DNA of 6,430 bases from CAYJUM01 sp964478915 (GTDB taxonomy: Bacteria; Nitrospirota; Nitrospiria; Nitrospirales; Nitrospiraceae): contig CAYZKG010000140.1 in the NCBI GenBank assembly GCA_964478915.1, positions 1-6,430 on the forward strand. Reading direction: 5' to 3'. A program made the translations under genes and the position numbers. How positions within the stretch are numbered: position 1 is the first letter of the stretch; each line of letters opens with the position of its first letter. A model generated the notes under the pieces. That model had not been told where the DNA came from. It saw nothing but the letters and a program-made list of their open reading frames with translations, and did not search any database. This document shows positions 1 to 6,094 of this stretch, one piece after another.

Positions 1-1
1 C

Positions 2-898
2 TGCCGGCACTGTCCCATCGTGCCGGTCTATGACGGCCGCTTCTTCGTCTTTCCCCGTGAGATCGTCCTGCAGGACATCCGTCATCAAGTGCAGGCCGGG
101 GCGGCGCACATCACCTTCGGCGATCCCGATTTCTTGAACGGGCCCGGCCACTCCATGAGCATCGTCCGGGCGATGCACGATGAATTCCCCGATCTGACCT
201 TTGACTTCACCGCGAAGATCGAGCACCTGCTCAAGCACCGCGTTCTCCTGCCGGAGCTGCGGACGCTCGGCTGCCTGTTCGTGATCTCCGCGGTCGAGTC
301 GTTCAATGACGCTGTGCTCGCCCGTCTGCAGAAAGGCCACACGAGGATGGATGTCCTGGCGGCGCTGGACATCATGCGCTCGACGGGCATCACGCTCCGG
401 CCTTCGCTGGTGCCCTTCACCCCGTGGGCCACGCTCGAGGATTATCTGGAGCTGTTCGACCTCGTGGAGCAGCACGGGTTGATTGAAGCCGTCGATCCGG
501 TGCAATACACCATTCGCTTGCTGATTCCACCCGGTTCCGCCCTCCTGAGCCCCTCGGATCACCGCGCCTCCGCGCTGGGGACGGTCTTGGGCCGGCTGGA
601 TCAGGCGAATTTCCAATATCACTGGAGCCATCCCGATCCTCGCATGGACCGGCTCCACCAGGCCGTCACAGCGGCAGTAGAGGATGGCGCGCGCGCCGGT
701 GACGAGGCGGTGGTGATCTTTGATCGACTCCGGGCGCTCGCGCACGCAATGGCGGGCCGACAAGCGCCTCCCGCCGTTGCAAATCGCTCTCGACAGGAAC
801 CGCGCCCGCCCCGGCTGACGGAATCGTGGTTCTGCTGCGCCGAGCCGACCGACAGCCAATTGCGTCCGCTGCACACCAAAGGGTTGGGAGAAATCTGA
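2..898 (+). CDS. Radical SAM protein with CCAEP C-terminal tail (5' end missing)
   Basis: The reading frame is open to the left edge. Its first visible residues are CRHCP, which fit the last two cysteines of the radical SAM CxxxCxxC motif that binds the [4Fe-4S] cluster; the first cysteine and the start codon lie outside the window. A GTG at 20 is therefore internal, not the start. About 298 residues are visible. They include a GDPDFLNGP segment in the early barrel (base 119 onward), a region around AVESFND (base 290 onward) typical of the radical SAM TIM barrel, and a low-complexity Arg/Pro linker. Near the C-terminus is WFCCAEP, with the Cys-Cys pair encoded at 833-838. I recall this tail from a family named CUAEP/CCAEP-tail radical SAM (seleno)proteins, in which the second cysteine may be selenocysteine; here both are TGC cysteine codons. 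The substrate is unknown. The gene is first in a tight plus-strand series with DUF169 and ATP-grasp genes. The radical SAM call is firm; the subfamily rests on memory of the tail. Confidence 0.88.
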   Translation, partial: CRHCPIVPVYDGRFFVFPREIVLQDIRHQVQAGAAHITFGDPDFLNGPGHSMSIVRAMHDEFPDLTFDFTAKIEHLLKHRVLLPELRTLGCLFVISAVESFNDAVLARLQKGHTRMDVLAALDIMRSTGITLRPSLVPFTPWATLEDYLELFDLVEQHGLIEAVDPVQYTIRLLIPPGSALLSPSDHRASALGTVLGRLDQANFQYHWSHPDPRMDRLHQAVTAAVEDGARAGDEAVVIFDRLRALAHAMAGRQAPPAVANRSRQEPRPPRLTESWFCCAEPTDSQLRPLHTKGLGEI

Positions 899-922
899 TC
901 TGAGGAGAAGAGGGATAAATTT

Positions 923-930
923 AAGGAGGA
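923..930 (+). promoter_or_regulatory. Strong ribosome binding site of the DUF169 gene
   Basis: AAGGAGGA sits 4 bases before the ATG at 935, in a short AT-richer stretch between the radical SAM stop (896-898) and the DUF169 start. It is the best Shine-Dalgarno match among the plus-strand genes here and fixes the DUF169 start. No promoter is evident in the 36-base gap, which favours co-transcription with the radical SAM gene. Confidence 0.8.
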
Positions 931-934
931 GCCG

Positions 935-1648
935 ATGAACCAGACGACACACGGCACGCAGCTTCAGGATCTTCTCGGCCTTGCCTGGCGCCCCGTCGCG
1001 ATTGCGTTTCGGCCGACTGCTCCTCCGGATCTTGCGCACATCGAGTCGCCCGCCCCGGCCGGATGCGGCTACTGGCGGCTGGCGGCGGAAGGACGCATCT
1101 TTTACACTGAGGCGCAGGATCACTATACCTGCCCGGTGGGCGCGCATACCCACGGCGTGGATCTCCCCGAGCCGGTTGCCAAGGAGTTGCAGGGCCTCGT
1201 CCAGACCATGATCGGATTGCAATACATCAGGCCGGAGGAGATCCCTGCGCTGCCTCGTCGCCAAGGGGGATTCGGTGTGGCGCTCTATGCGCCCTTGGAT
1301 AGCGCGCCCTTCGTACCGGATGTCGTCCTGGTGCGCGGAACCGTCAAGCAACTGATGCTCCTGGCCGAAGCGGCGCAGGCGGTCGGCGTTACCGGCGGCG
1401 GCGCAACGATGGGGAGACCGACGTGCACAGTGCTGCCCGAGGCTATCCAATCGGGTCGTACCGCGACGAGCTTCGGCTGCATCGGGAATCGGGTCTATAC
1501 CGCTCTTGGCGATGAGGAGGGGTACTACGCGCTTCCGGGCGCTACCGTCCCAGACGTGGTCAGCAAGCTCGGGACCATCATCGCGGCGAACCGCGCCTTG
1601 GAGCAGTTCCACCGTGCGCGCGTGGCTTCCGGTTCGTCGCCGGTGTGA
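935..1648 (+). CDS. DUF169 (COG2043) family protein
   Basis: This 237-residue protein looks like a full-length DUF169 member, a widespread family without an established reaction. Recognisable family features are the N-terminal LLGLAWRPVAIAF segment, a Cys-Pro-Val-Gly motif at residues 66-69, a glycine-rich VTGGGATMG turn near 152-160, and a Gly-Cys-Ile-Gly-Asn-Arg motif at 181-186. The protein has exactly four cysteines (44, 66, 164, 182), spread through the chain; two lie in conserved-looking motifs. They could bind a metal or Fe-S cluster or act as redox thiols, but this is inference. No signal peptide or membrane segment is visible, so it should be cytoplasmic. The ATG at 935 is supported by the Shine-Dalgarno at 923-930. 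It sits between the CCAEP radical SAM gene (36 bases upstream) and the ATP-grasp gene (6 bases downstream), which suggests a shared pathway with those enzymes. Confidence 0.88.
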   Translation: MNQTTHGTQLQDLLGLAWRPVAIAFRPTAPPDLAHIESPAPAGCGYWRLAAEGRIFYTEAQDHYTCPVGAHTHGVDLPEPVAKELQGLVQTMIGLQYIRPEEIPALPRRQGGFGVALYAPLDSAPFVPDVVLVRGTVKQLMLLAEAAQAVGVTGGGATMGRPTCTVLPEAIQSGRTATSFGCIGNRVYTALGDEEGYYALPGATVPDVVSKLGTIIAANRALEQFHRARVASGSSPV

Positions 1649-1654
1649 GGCTCT

Positions 1655-2947
1655 ATGCCGCGTGTTCTCCTGCTCCTGCCAAGCACCACGTATCGGGGAG
1701 AGGCGTTCCTTGAGGCGGCCGGCCGGCTCAACGTGCAGGTGACCGTGGGGAGCGAGTCGGGGTTGACGTTCCCGGTTCACTCCGTGGATGCGTATCTGCC
1801 GCTGGAGCTTCGCCAGCCCGAAAGTGCCTCCCGCACGGCTCTGGAGTATGCCAAGCGACATCGGATCGATGCGGTGATCGGAGTGGATGACGCCACCGTC
1901 GTGACGGCTGCCGCCATCGGGGCTGCTTTGGGGCTACCGCACAACCCGATTGCCTCCGTCTCGGCCGCGCACAACAAGTTTCGCATGCGGGAGTTGCTGT
2001 GCCGGCACGGGGTGCCGGTTCCCCGCTACACGCTGTTCCCGCTTGAGGCCGATCCCGCCTCCGTCGCCGAGTCTGTCCGGTATCCTTGCGTGGTGAAGCC
2101 CCTGGCCTTGTCCGCGAGCTGTGGCGTGATCCGCGCGAACGATCCCACGGAATGTGCAGCAGCCCTCTGCCGAGTGGCCGGCCTCCTTCGCCGCTTGGGT
2201 CTCACCGCTACGGACGAGGGGGCCCGCCATCTTCTGGTCGAAGAATTCATTCCGGGCGCAGAACTGGCGGTGGAGGGTCTCTTGACTGACGGCGCCCTCA
2301 CCATCCTGGCCCTGTTCGACAAGCCGGACCCCCTGGAGGGACCGTTTTTTGAAGAAACGATTTACGTCACGCCGTCCCGTCAGCCGGCCGTGGTCCAGAC
2401 GGCCATTACCGCTTGCGTTCAGCGCGCGACGGCCGCGCTCGGACTTCACGAAGGGCCGGTCCATGCCGAGGTGCGGGTGAACGAAAGCGGCGTGTGGGTG
2501 ATCGAGGTGGCGGCGCGCTCGATCGGCGGGCGGTGCTCCCGAATCCTGCGCTTTGCTTCGGGGCTCTCCCTTGAGGAGCTGCTGGTCCGCCACGCCTTGA
2601 GGCTTGGTCTTCCGTCATTGGAGCGGGAACGGCAGGCGGCTGGGGTGATGATGGTGCCGATTCCATCGGCCGGCGTGCTCCGAGAGGTCCGTGGTCAGGA
2701 AGAGGCGCTGGCGGTGCCGGGGATCGAGGAGGTGAACATTACGGCAGAGCCGGGACAGGAGCTGGTGCCCCTTCCGGAAGGGACTCGCTACCTTGGGTTT
2801 CTGCTGGCTCGGGGCGACTCTCCCGAATCGGTCGAGGCTGCGCTTCGGGAGGCACATCGGCGACTGCAGGTCGAGATCGAGGAGGTCAGCCCTGCTCCCG
2901 GCCTGAACCGGACACGCAGCAGCCAGGCTCAGGTGATCCGCTTCTAA
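1655..2947 (+). CDS. ATP-grasp ligase, L-amino acid ligase-like
   Basis: This 430-residue ATP-grasp enzyme has an N-terminal Rossmann-like pre-ATP-grasp domain (about 1-105) with GVDDA near 76-80. The central domain follows: NKFRMRELL at 107-115, YPCVVKPL with the likely ATP-binding Lys148, and LLVEEFIPG at 193-201. The metal-binding Glu region is HAEVRV at 270-275 and VIEVAARSIGG at 282-292. The segment DKPDPLEGPFFEETIYVTPS (222-241) is one I associate with L-amino acid ligase (BacD-like) ATP-grasp proteins. The remaining C-terminal part (about 330-410) resembles the LAL_C2 domain. The expected chemistry is ATP-dependent activation of a carboxylate as an acyl phosphate and amide bond formation with an amine; the substrates cannot be read from the sequence. 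The ATG at 1655 is 6 bases after the DUF169 stop, and the overlapping GTGAGG (1645-1650) can serve as ribosome binding site, so translation is probably coupled. Its stop overlaps the stop of the convergent minus-strand gene. Confidence 0.87.
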   Translation: MPRVLLLLPSTTYRGEAFLEAAGRLNVQVTVGSESGLTFPVHSVDAYLPLELRQPESASRTALEYAKRHRIDAVIGVDDATVVTAAAIGAALGLPHNPIASVSAAHNKFRMRELLCRHGVPVPRYTLFPLEADPASVAESVRYPCVVKPLALSASCGVIRANDPTECAAALCRVAGLLRRLGLTATDEGARHLLVEEFIPGAELAVEGLLTDGALTILALFDKPDPLEGPFFEETIYVTPSRQPAVVQTAITACVQRATAALGLHEGPVHAEVRVNESGVWVIEVAARSIGGRCSRILRFASGLSLEELLVRHALRLGLPSLERERQAAGVMMVPIPSAGVLREVRGQEEALAVPGIEEVNITAEPGQELVPLPEGTRYLGFLLARGDSPESVEAALREAHRRLQVEIEEVSPAPGLNRTRSSQAQVIRF

Positions 2948-3378
2948 GACGGCCGCTCCCGGATCTCTCCGGCCATTTTGCGCGACCACTCGTCAAGACT
3001 GTTGCCCTGGGTCGCCACATCGGCCATGCCGGTCATGTCGTGGATCCAGACGCCCGCGACCTCTTCCCCGTCCGCCCGCATCGCCGACTGGATCTCTGCC
3101 AACTCTTTCTCGAACCGCTCCGGAGGCTGCTCCAGGATACGCCTGATCCTCCATTTCGAGACCGGCTTGCCGTCTTCGCCGACATCGCAGCCGTAGTGGA
3201 CGAGATCGAGCTTTCCGTTTTTCATCCACTTGGCGAGCAGGCGATAGGACACTCCTTTATTGGACTGGACGAGCGCCGCTTTGTAGAGACGCTCCCCTTT
3301 CTCCGGATCGACCTCCATTGCGGTCAAATCCTCGACGGCTCTGGCCGCTACTTCCGGTGCTGTATTGACCTCTCCCAT
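2944..3378 (-). CDS. Hypothetical protein, 144 residues, charged
   Basis: I do not recognise this family. The protein is rich in charged residues, with no signal peptide, membrane segment or CxxC motif. Visible blocks are an acidic N-terminus, a segment NKGVSYRLLAKWMKNGKLDLVHYG at about 40-63 that could form a small helical or winged-helix-like fold, a basic SKWRIRRIL stretch at 74-82, and a C-terminal block at about 110-135 (VWIHDMTGMADVATQGNSLD) that may be conserved. A strong Shine-Dalgarno (AGGAGG, 3385-3390) supports the ATG at 3378-3376. It lies 52 bases downstream of the methyltransferase gene on the same strand and may be co-transcribed. Its TAG stop overlaps the TAA stop of the convergent ATP-grasp gene. 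Gene reality is well supported by the ribosome binding site and clean boundaries; function is unknown. Confidence 0.75.
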   Translation of the reverse strand: MGEVNTAPEVAARAVEDLTAMEVDPEKGERLYKAALVQSNKGVSYRLLAKWMKNGKLDLVHYGCDVGEDGKPVSKWRIRRILEQPPERFEKELAEIQSAMRADGEEVAGVWIHDMTGMADVATQGNSLDEWSRKMAGEIRERPS

Positions 3379-3384
3379 GGAATT

Positions 3385-3390
3385 CCTCCT
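3385..3390 (-). promoter_or_regulatory. Ribosome binding site of the 144-residue hypothetical gene
   Basis: Read on the minus strand, AGGAGG lies 6 bases before the ATG at 3378-3376, near-ideal spacing. It supports both the start and the reality of this otherwise unrecognised gene. Confidence 0.75.
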
Positions 3391-3430
3391 CGTTAGAAAT
3401 AGACCGCTGAAAGCTTAACAGAGTGATGGA

Positions 3431-4057
3431 TCAGGGACAAGGGCGACGTGCCAGGAGATTCAGCCATCGGCCTTTCCGTTCGCGGTTCATCACCGTTTCC
3501 AGCCGAACGATCTGCCAGCCGGATCGGGACACGGCTTGTGCCAATTCAGCCTTCCGCCAGCGGGAGATAAACCGGCCCGGGATCCATCCGGTGCTGACGT
3601 AGCCGGACCGCCGGCCGTGCACCAGTGTGGCGCCAAGGATCCCTCCCGGCCCTACCACCTCGAGCAAGCTGCGTAAGGCTCGGCGCACCGTGTGCTTGGG
3701 AAGATGGATCAACGACGCGGCGGCCCATACGGCGTCGAAGGCGGCGCGTCGGAATGGAAGGTGCCGCATGTCCGCCTGGACGAGCGGGAGCCGGCGGCTC
3801 CGGCGCCTGGCGTATTCCAGCAGCAGCCAGGAAAGATCGACGGCCACAACACGGTAGCGAGCCCGGCCACGGTGGAGATGGAAGAGATGCCGGGCGTCCT
3901 GTCCGGGCCCGCACCCGAGATCCAGAATACCCGCCGGGGGTACTAACTGCTGGACACACTCTCGAAGGAGTCTCGGCTGCCGGTACCGGCGGCGGCCCCA
4001 GTGGCGCAGATAGACCTTGGCGTGCGCCGCATAAGCTTGGATGGTGCGGCATGTCAT
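3431..4057 (-). CDS. Class I SAM-dependent methyltransferase, arginine-rich
   Basis: The protein of 208 residues has the Rossmann-type methyltransferase motifs in order: motif I ILDLGCGPG at about 44-52 for SAM binding, VVAVDLS at 70-76 with the acidic residue that contacts the ribose, QADMRHLPF at 94-102, and FDAVWAAASLIHLP at 107-120. This matches the Methyltransf_11/25 type; the acceptor is not identifiable. Arginine is strikingly common (36 of 208 residues, about 17 percent), with few lysines, so the protein is very basic. I chose the ATG at 4057-4055; in-frame GTG (4060) and TTG (4066) codons just upstream are alternatives, and none has a clear Shine-Dalgarno. The frame stays open further upstream into the OmpA gene but shows no other start. 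It lies between the OmpA-type lipoprotein gene (74 bases upstream) and the hypothetical gene (52 bases downstream) on the same strand. Confidence 0.85.
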   Translation of the reverse strand: MTCRTIQAYAAHAKVYLRHWGRRRYRQPRLLRECVQQLVPPAGILDLGCGPGQDARHLFHLHRGRARYRVVAVDLSWLLLEYARRRSRRLPLVQADMRHLPFRRAAFDAVWAAASLIHLPKHTVRRALRSLLEVVGPGGILGATLVHGRRSGYVSTGWIPGRFISRWRKAELAQAVSRSGWQIVRLETVMNRERKGRWLNLLARRPCP

Positions 4058-4131
4058 CACATTCAATGCGGAGCGGCGGGCAGTTGTGAGAGCCCGCTGA
4101 GGGTCGGCCCTGACTTCACGTTCGAGCCGGG

Positions 4132-5145
4132 CTAGGAGGACGGCGCAGGCGACCCCGTCGCGGGAGGAGCGGGCGCCGAACTCTTTGGCAAGAGAATGAT
4201 CTCGATGCGCCGGTTTTCCTGCCGTCCCTCCGGCGTGTCGTTGCTCGCGACAGGCCTCGTGTCCGCATAGCCCACCGCGGTGAGGTTCTCGCGGGGCAGG
4301 TCGCCTTCTTCGACAAAATACCGCAAGACGTTTAATGCACGGGCGGTGGAGAGTTCCAGGTTAGTGGGAAACTTGTTGCGCAGTCTGCCCCTGATGGGCA
4401 CGTTGTCCGTATGACCCTCGATGCGGATCTCCTTGCCGGAGACCGTCTTCAGCGTCTCGGCCAATTGCTTGAGGAGCTCGCGGCCCTCTGCCTTCACCTC
4501 TGCCTGGCCCGAGTCGAACAGCGCACGGGCCGCCAGGGTCACGGCCGGTTCCGGGGGCACCGGTTCCGCCGGCGCTGCCTCCGGCTCCGGAGGCGCCTGC
4601 GCCACTTGGATCTTCGGGGCACATTCCTCGCTAAGAACGATCTGCAGGTCCTCCCCTTCGGCGACGGTGATCGGGCTGAAGACCCAACGGCCGCCCAGCA
4701 TCCCGTACGCCTCAGACCGAAGCTCAATGGGCGGCTCCACTTTCTCGCGGAAGCACCCAATGTAGTACTCACCTGGGCGCAGCTTCTCGAAAATGAATTC
4801 GCGTCCCCTGTCCGTGACCCGTATGTGCTTGTAATGGTGCACCCGGTAATCAAGTGGCGGCCATAATATGACCTGATCGACGAATTCTTTCTCTATGTGC
4901 TCGGTGATATACGACGTGGCCGGCATGAGATGCACCACATTTTCCGACGTGAGTCTAGGATCTCCCAATCTCAGCTTGGTTCGGAGCACGCCGGAAATCG
5001 AAGCCGTGCCGTCGCCGGCGTACTCTTCGTAGTCGGTCTCATCGAAGGTCGTGGTGCGCGCAACCGGCTTGTAGTGATAGACAGCACACGATGAGAGATC
5101 GATCGCCAGGAGGAGGCAGGCAAGACTGAAGTGCCAGGGCTTCAT
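4132..5145 (-). CDS. Outer-membrane lipoprotein with OmpA-like peptidoglycan-binding domain
   Basis: From the ATG at 5145-5143 the protein has 337 residues. It begins with a lipoprotein signal peptide: basic start, hydrophobic LACLLLAI, and lipobox Leu-Ser-Ser-Cys with Cys20. The +2 residue is Ala, which by the E. coli rule favours outer-membrane sorting. An in-frame ATG at 5199 would add 18 residues before the signal and is less likely; neither start has a clear Shine-Dalgarno. Residues about 45-175 form a probable beta-rich domain of unrecognised family (TASISGVLR, FEKLRPGEYYIGCF). A Pro/Glu/Ala linker follows at about 177-202. The OmpA-like domain at about 203-320 contains GHTDNVPI, LSTARA, GYADTRPVASN and GRQENRRIEI; Asp247 (HTD) and Arg269 (LSTARA) correspond to the diaminopimelate-contacting pair known for OmpA-family domains. 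A short Pro/Ser/Ala tail ends it. The likely role is anchoring the outer membrane to peptidoglycan. The Lon-like protease gene lies 79 bases upstream. Confidence 0.88.
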   Translation of the reverse strand: MKPWHFSLACLLLAIDLSSCAVYHYKPVARTTTFDETDYEEYAGDGTASISGVLRTKLRLGDPRLTSENVVHLMPATSYITEHIEKEFVDQVILWPPLDYRVHHYKHIRVTDRGREFIFEKLRPGEYYIGCFREKVEPPIELRSEAYGMLGGRWVFSPITVAEGEDLQIVLSEECAPKIQVAQAPPEPEAAPAEPVPPEPAVTLAARALFDSGQAEVKAEGRELLKQLAETLKTVSGKEIRIEGHTDNVPIRGRLRNKFPTNLELSTARALNVLRYFVEEGDLPRENLTAVGYADTRPVASNDTPEGRQENRRIEIILLPKSSAPAPPATGSPAPSS

Positions 5146-5224
5146 ATTGGGTACCGGGGGATATGAAACCGTGCCAACCGTATCTGAAGCCAGTGTCATG
5201 AGCAGAGGGAAGGCGCCGGAGCCT

Positions 5225-5962
5225 TCAGCTGTCTTCGTATTGCGGAGGAGATTCCGATCTGAGGGGATGGCCGGTCAAGGCCTGATATGCGTCACTGACG
5301 GATCTGACCGGGGAGACCTGCATGAGAAAGGGAGTTCGCCAGTCGCTGTCGGCAATGTCCTGCTCTTCCGGCACGAGCACGCGGCTTAAATGACCTTCAT
5401 ACGCCGCGTTGACTTTCAACGGGACGCCGCCCACTGGGCCGATTTCCCCTTTGTCCGTCACCGTGCCGGTGATGGCCCGATCTGCCGGAATGGGATCACC
5501 TTTGGCGAGAGCGATTACGCTCAGTCCCACCATCGCCGACAGGCTGGCTCCATAGACCGTGACACCTTGATAGGGCACCGTCAGCACGACGCTCCAGGAG
5601 TCCGACCGCAGGCCTGCGAGCTGAGCCGTACGATGAATGGCGTCTGTCACGGCGATCTGCGCGAGCGGTGAGAACCGGCCCGGAGTAGTCTGGAACGTCA
5701 CTGTCAGGCCATTGTGATCCTTCCGCTTCTCGAATTCGACCAGAAGGGCGCTGACCACTCCGGTCGGCTCGTAATCGGAGTTCAGGGTCGTCCCTAAAAT
5801 CCAGATCAACTGCTCCTGGCCGCGATGGAACCGTGTAATCTCCCGTGCGTCAGCGCCAGAAGCTATGAAGGCGGCGACCAGGACGGCCGCCATCGCGCGG
5901 AAAACGAGGCCAAGCCATCCCTGTTTCCCGAGGAATCCCGAGCAGATGCAATTACGGACCAT
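5225..5962 (-). CDS. Exported stand-alone Lon-type (S16) protease domain protein
   Basis: The C-terminal half matches the Lon proteolytic domain without any AAA+ ATPase module. With the ATG at 5962-5960 the protein has 245 residues. Its N-terminus has a basic start, a hydrophobic stretch (LVFRAMAAVLVAAFIA) and Ala-Asp-Ala before Arg40, which fits a signal peptide or membrane anchor. The segment VYGASLSAMVGLSVIAL aligns with the Lon GPSAG region, placing the nucleophile at Ser140. PVGGVPLKVNAA aligns with PIGGLKEKLLAA, placing the base at Lys183. The 43-residue spacing equals that of E. coli Lon Ser679-Lys722. PADRAITGTVTDKGEIGPVGG between them is also Lon-like. The protein is thus probably an ATP-independent periplasmic or membrane-anchored peptidase, or a Lon-fold binding protein. 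An ATG at 6085 would add 41 residues that bury the signal and look non-coding. The gene precedes the OmpA-type lipoprotein gene on the same strand, suggesting an envelope role. Confidence 0.82.
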   Translation of the reverse strand: MVRNCICSGFLGKQGWLGLVFRAMAAVLVAAFIASGADAREITRFHRGQEQLIWILGTTLNSDYEPTGVVSALLVEFEKRKDHNGLTVTFQTTPGRFSPLAQIAVTDAIHRTAQLAGLRSDSWSVVLTVPYQGVTVYGASLSAMVGLSVIALAKGDPIPADRAITGTVTDKGEIGPVGGVPLKVNAAYEGHLSRVLVPEEQDIADSDWRTPFLMQVSPVRSVSDAYQALTGHPLRSESPPQYEDS

Positions 5963-5968
5963 GGCTTT

Positions 5969-5998
5969 ATCATACCCGATTCCCGACAAAGTTTCTAA
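5969..5998 (-). promoter_or_regulatory. Possible promoter of the Lon-like gene
   Basis: On the minus strand TATGAT (5974-5969, 5 of 6 matches to the -10 consensus) lies 18 bases after TTAGAA (5998-5993, 3 of 6 matches to -35). The -10 box ends only 6 bases before the ATG at 5962, so a transcript from it would be leaderless or nearly so. That would agree with the lack of a clear Shine-Dalgarno there. The -35 match is weak, and this is tentative. Confidence 0.25.
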
Positions 5999-6045
5999 TT
6001 CGACCCTATTTTCGGCGTTCCGTTCCCAGGCCGAACCTTCCCGCT

Positions 6046-6058
6046 CCGCGTTACGCGG
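6046..6058. repeat. Small perfect inverted repeat CCGCG-TTA-CGCGG
   Basis: Five-base arms with a three-base centre lie in the 132-base gap between the zinc-ribbon stop and the Lon-like start. There is no T-tract beside it, so it is not a standard intrinsic terminator. In DNA of this GC content such a short repeat may be chance. Confidence 0.3.
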
Positions 6059-6066
6059 CTTCGGGA

Positions 6067-6084
6067 TGTGGTGTCCGTACCACA
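6067..6084. repeat. 18-base inverted repeat TGTGGT-6-ACCACA
   Basis: Six-base perfect arms (6067-6072 and 6079-6084) flank a six-base spacer just after the zinc-ribbon stop and upstream of the Lon-like gene. The half-site spacing resembles that of a dimeric regulator's operator, but no specific regulator can be named and no second copy was seen in the window. It could also be a weak RNA hairpin. Confidence 0.35.
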
Positions 6085-6094
6085 AATCCGATCT

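Noticed and set aside
20..22. GTG as start codon of the first gene
   Set aside because: The frame continues upstream through CRHCP, the expected end of the radical SAM cysteine motif, so the gene is simply cut by the window edge.
1934..2593. 219-residue minus-strand open frame
   Set aside because: It lies wholly inside the ATP-grasp gene on the opposite strand, has biased composition and no recognisable domain; it is a GC-rich shadow frame.
4091..4133. Inverted repeat AGCCCG...CGGGCT between the lipoprotein and methyltransferase genes
   Set aside because: The arms are short, the loop is long and no T-run follows, so it is not a convincing terminator.
4411..4866. 151-residue plus-strand open frame
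   Set aside because: It is antisense to the OmpA-type lipoprotein gene, with low-complexity Arg/Leu-rich content and no motif.
5146..5199. N-terminal extension of the OmpA lipoprotein to the ATG at 5199
   Set aside because: It would put 18 residues ahead of a complete lipoprotein signal that starts naturally at the ATG at 5145.
5963..6085. N-terminal extension of the Lon-like gene to the ATG at 6085
   Set aside because: The extra 41 residues are polar and would place the signal peptide internally; the ATG at 5962 gives a normal export signal.
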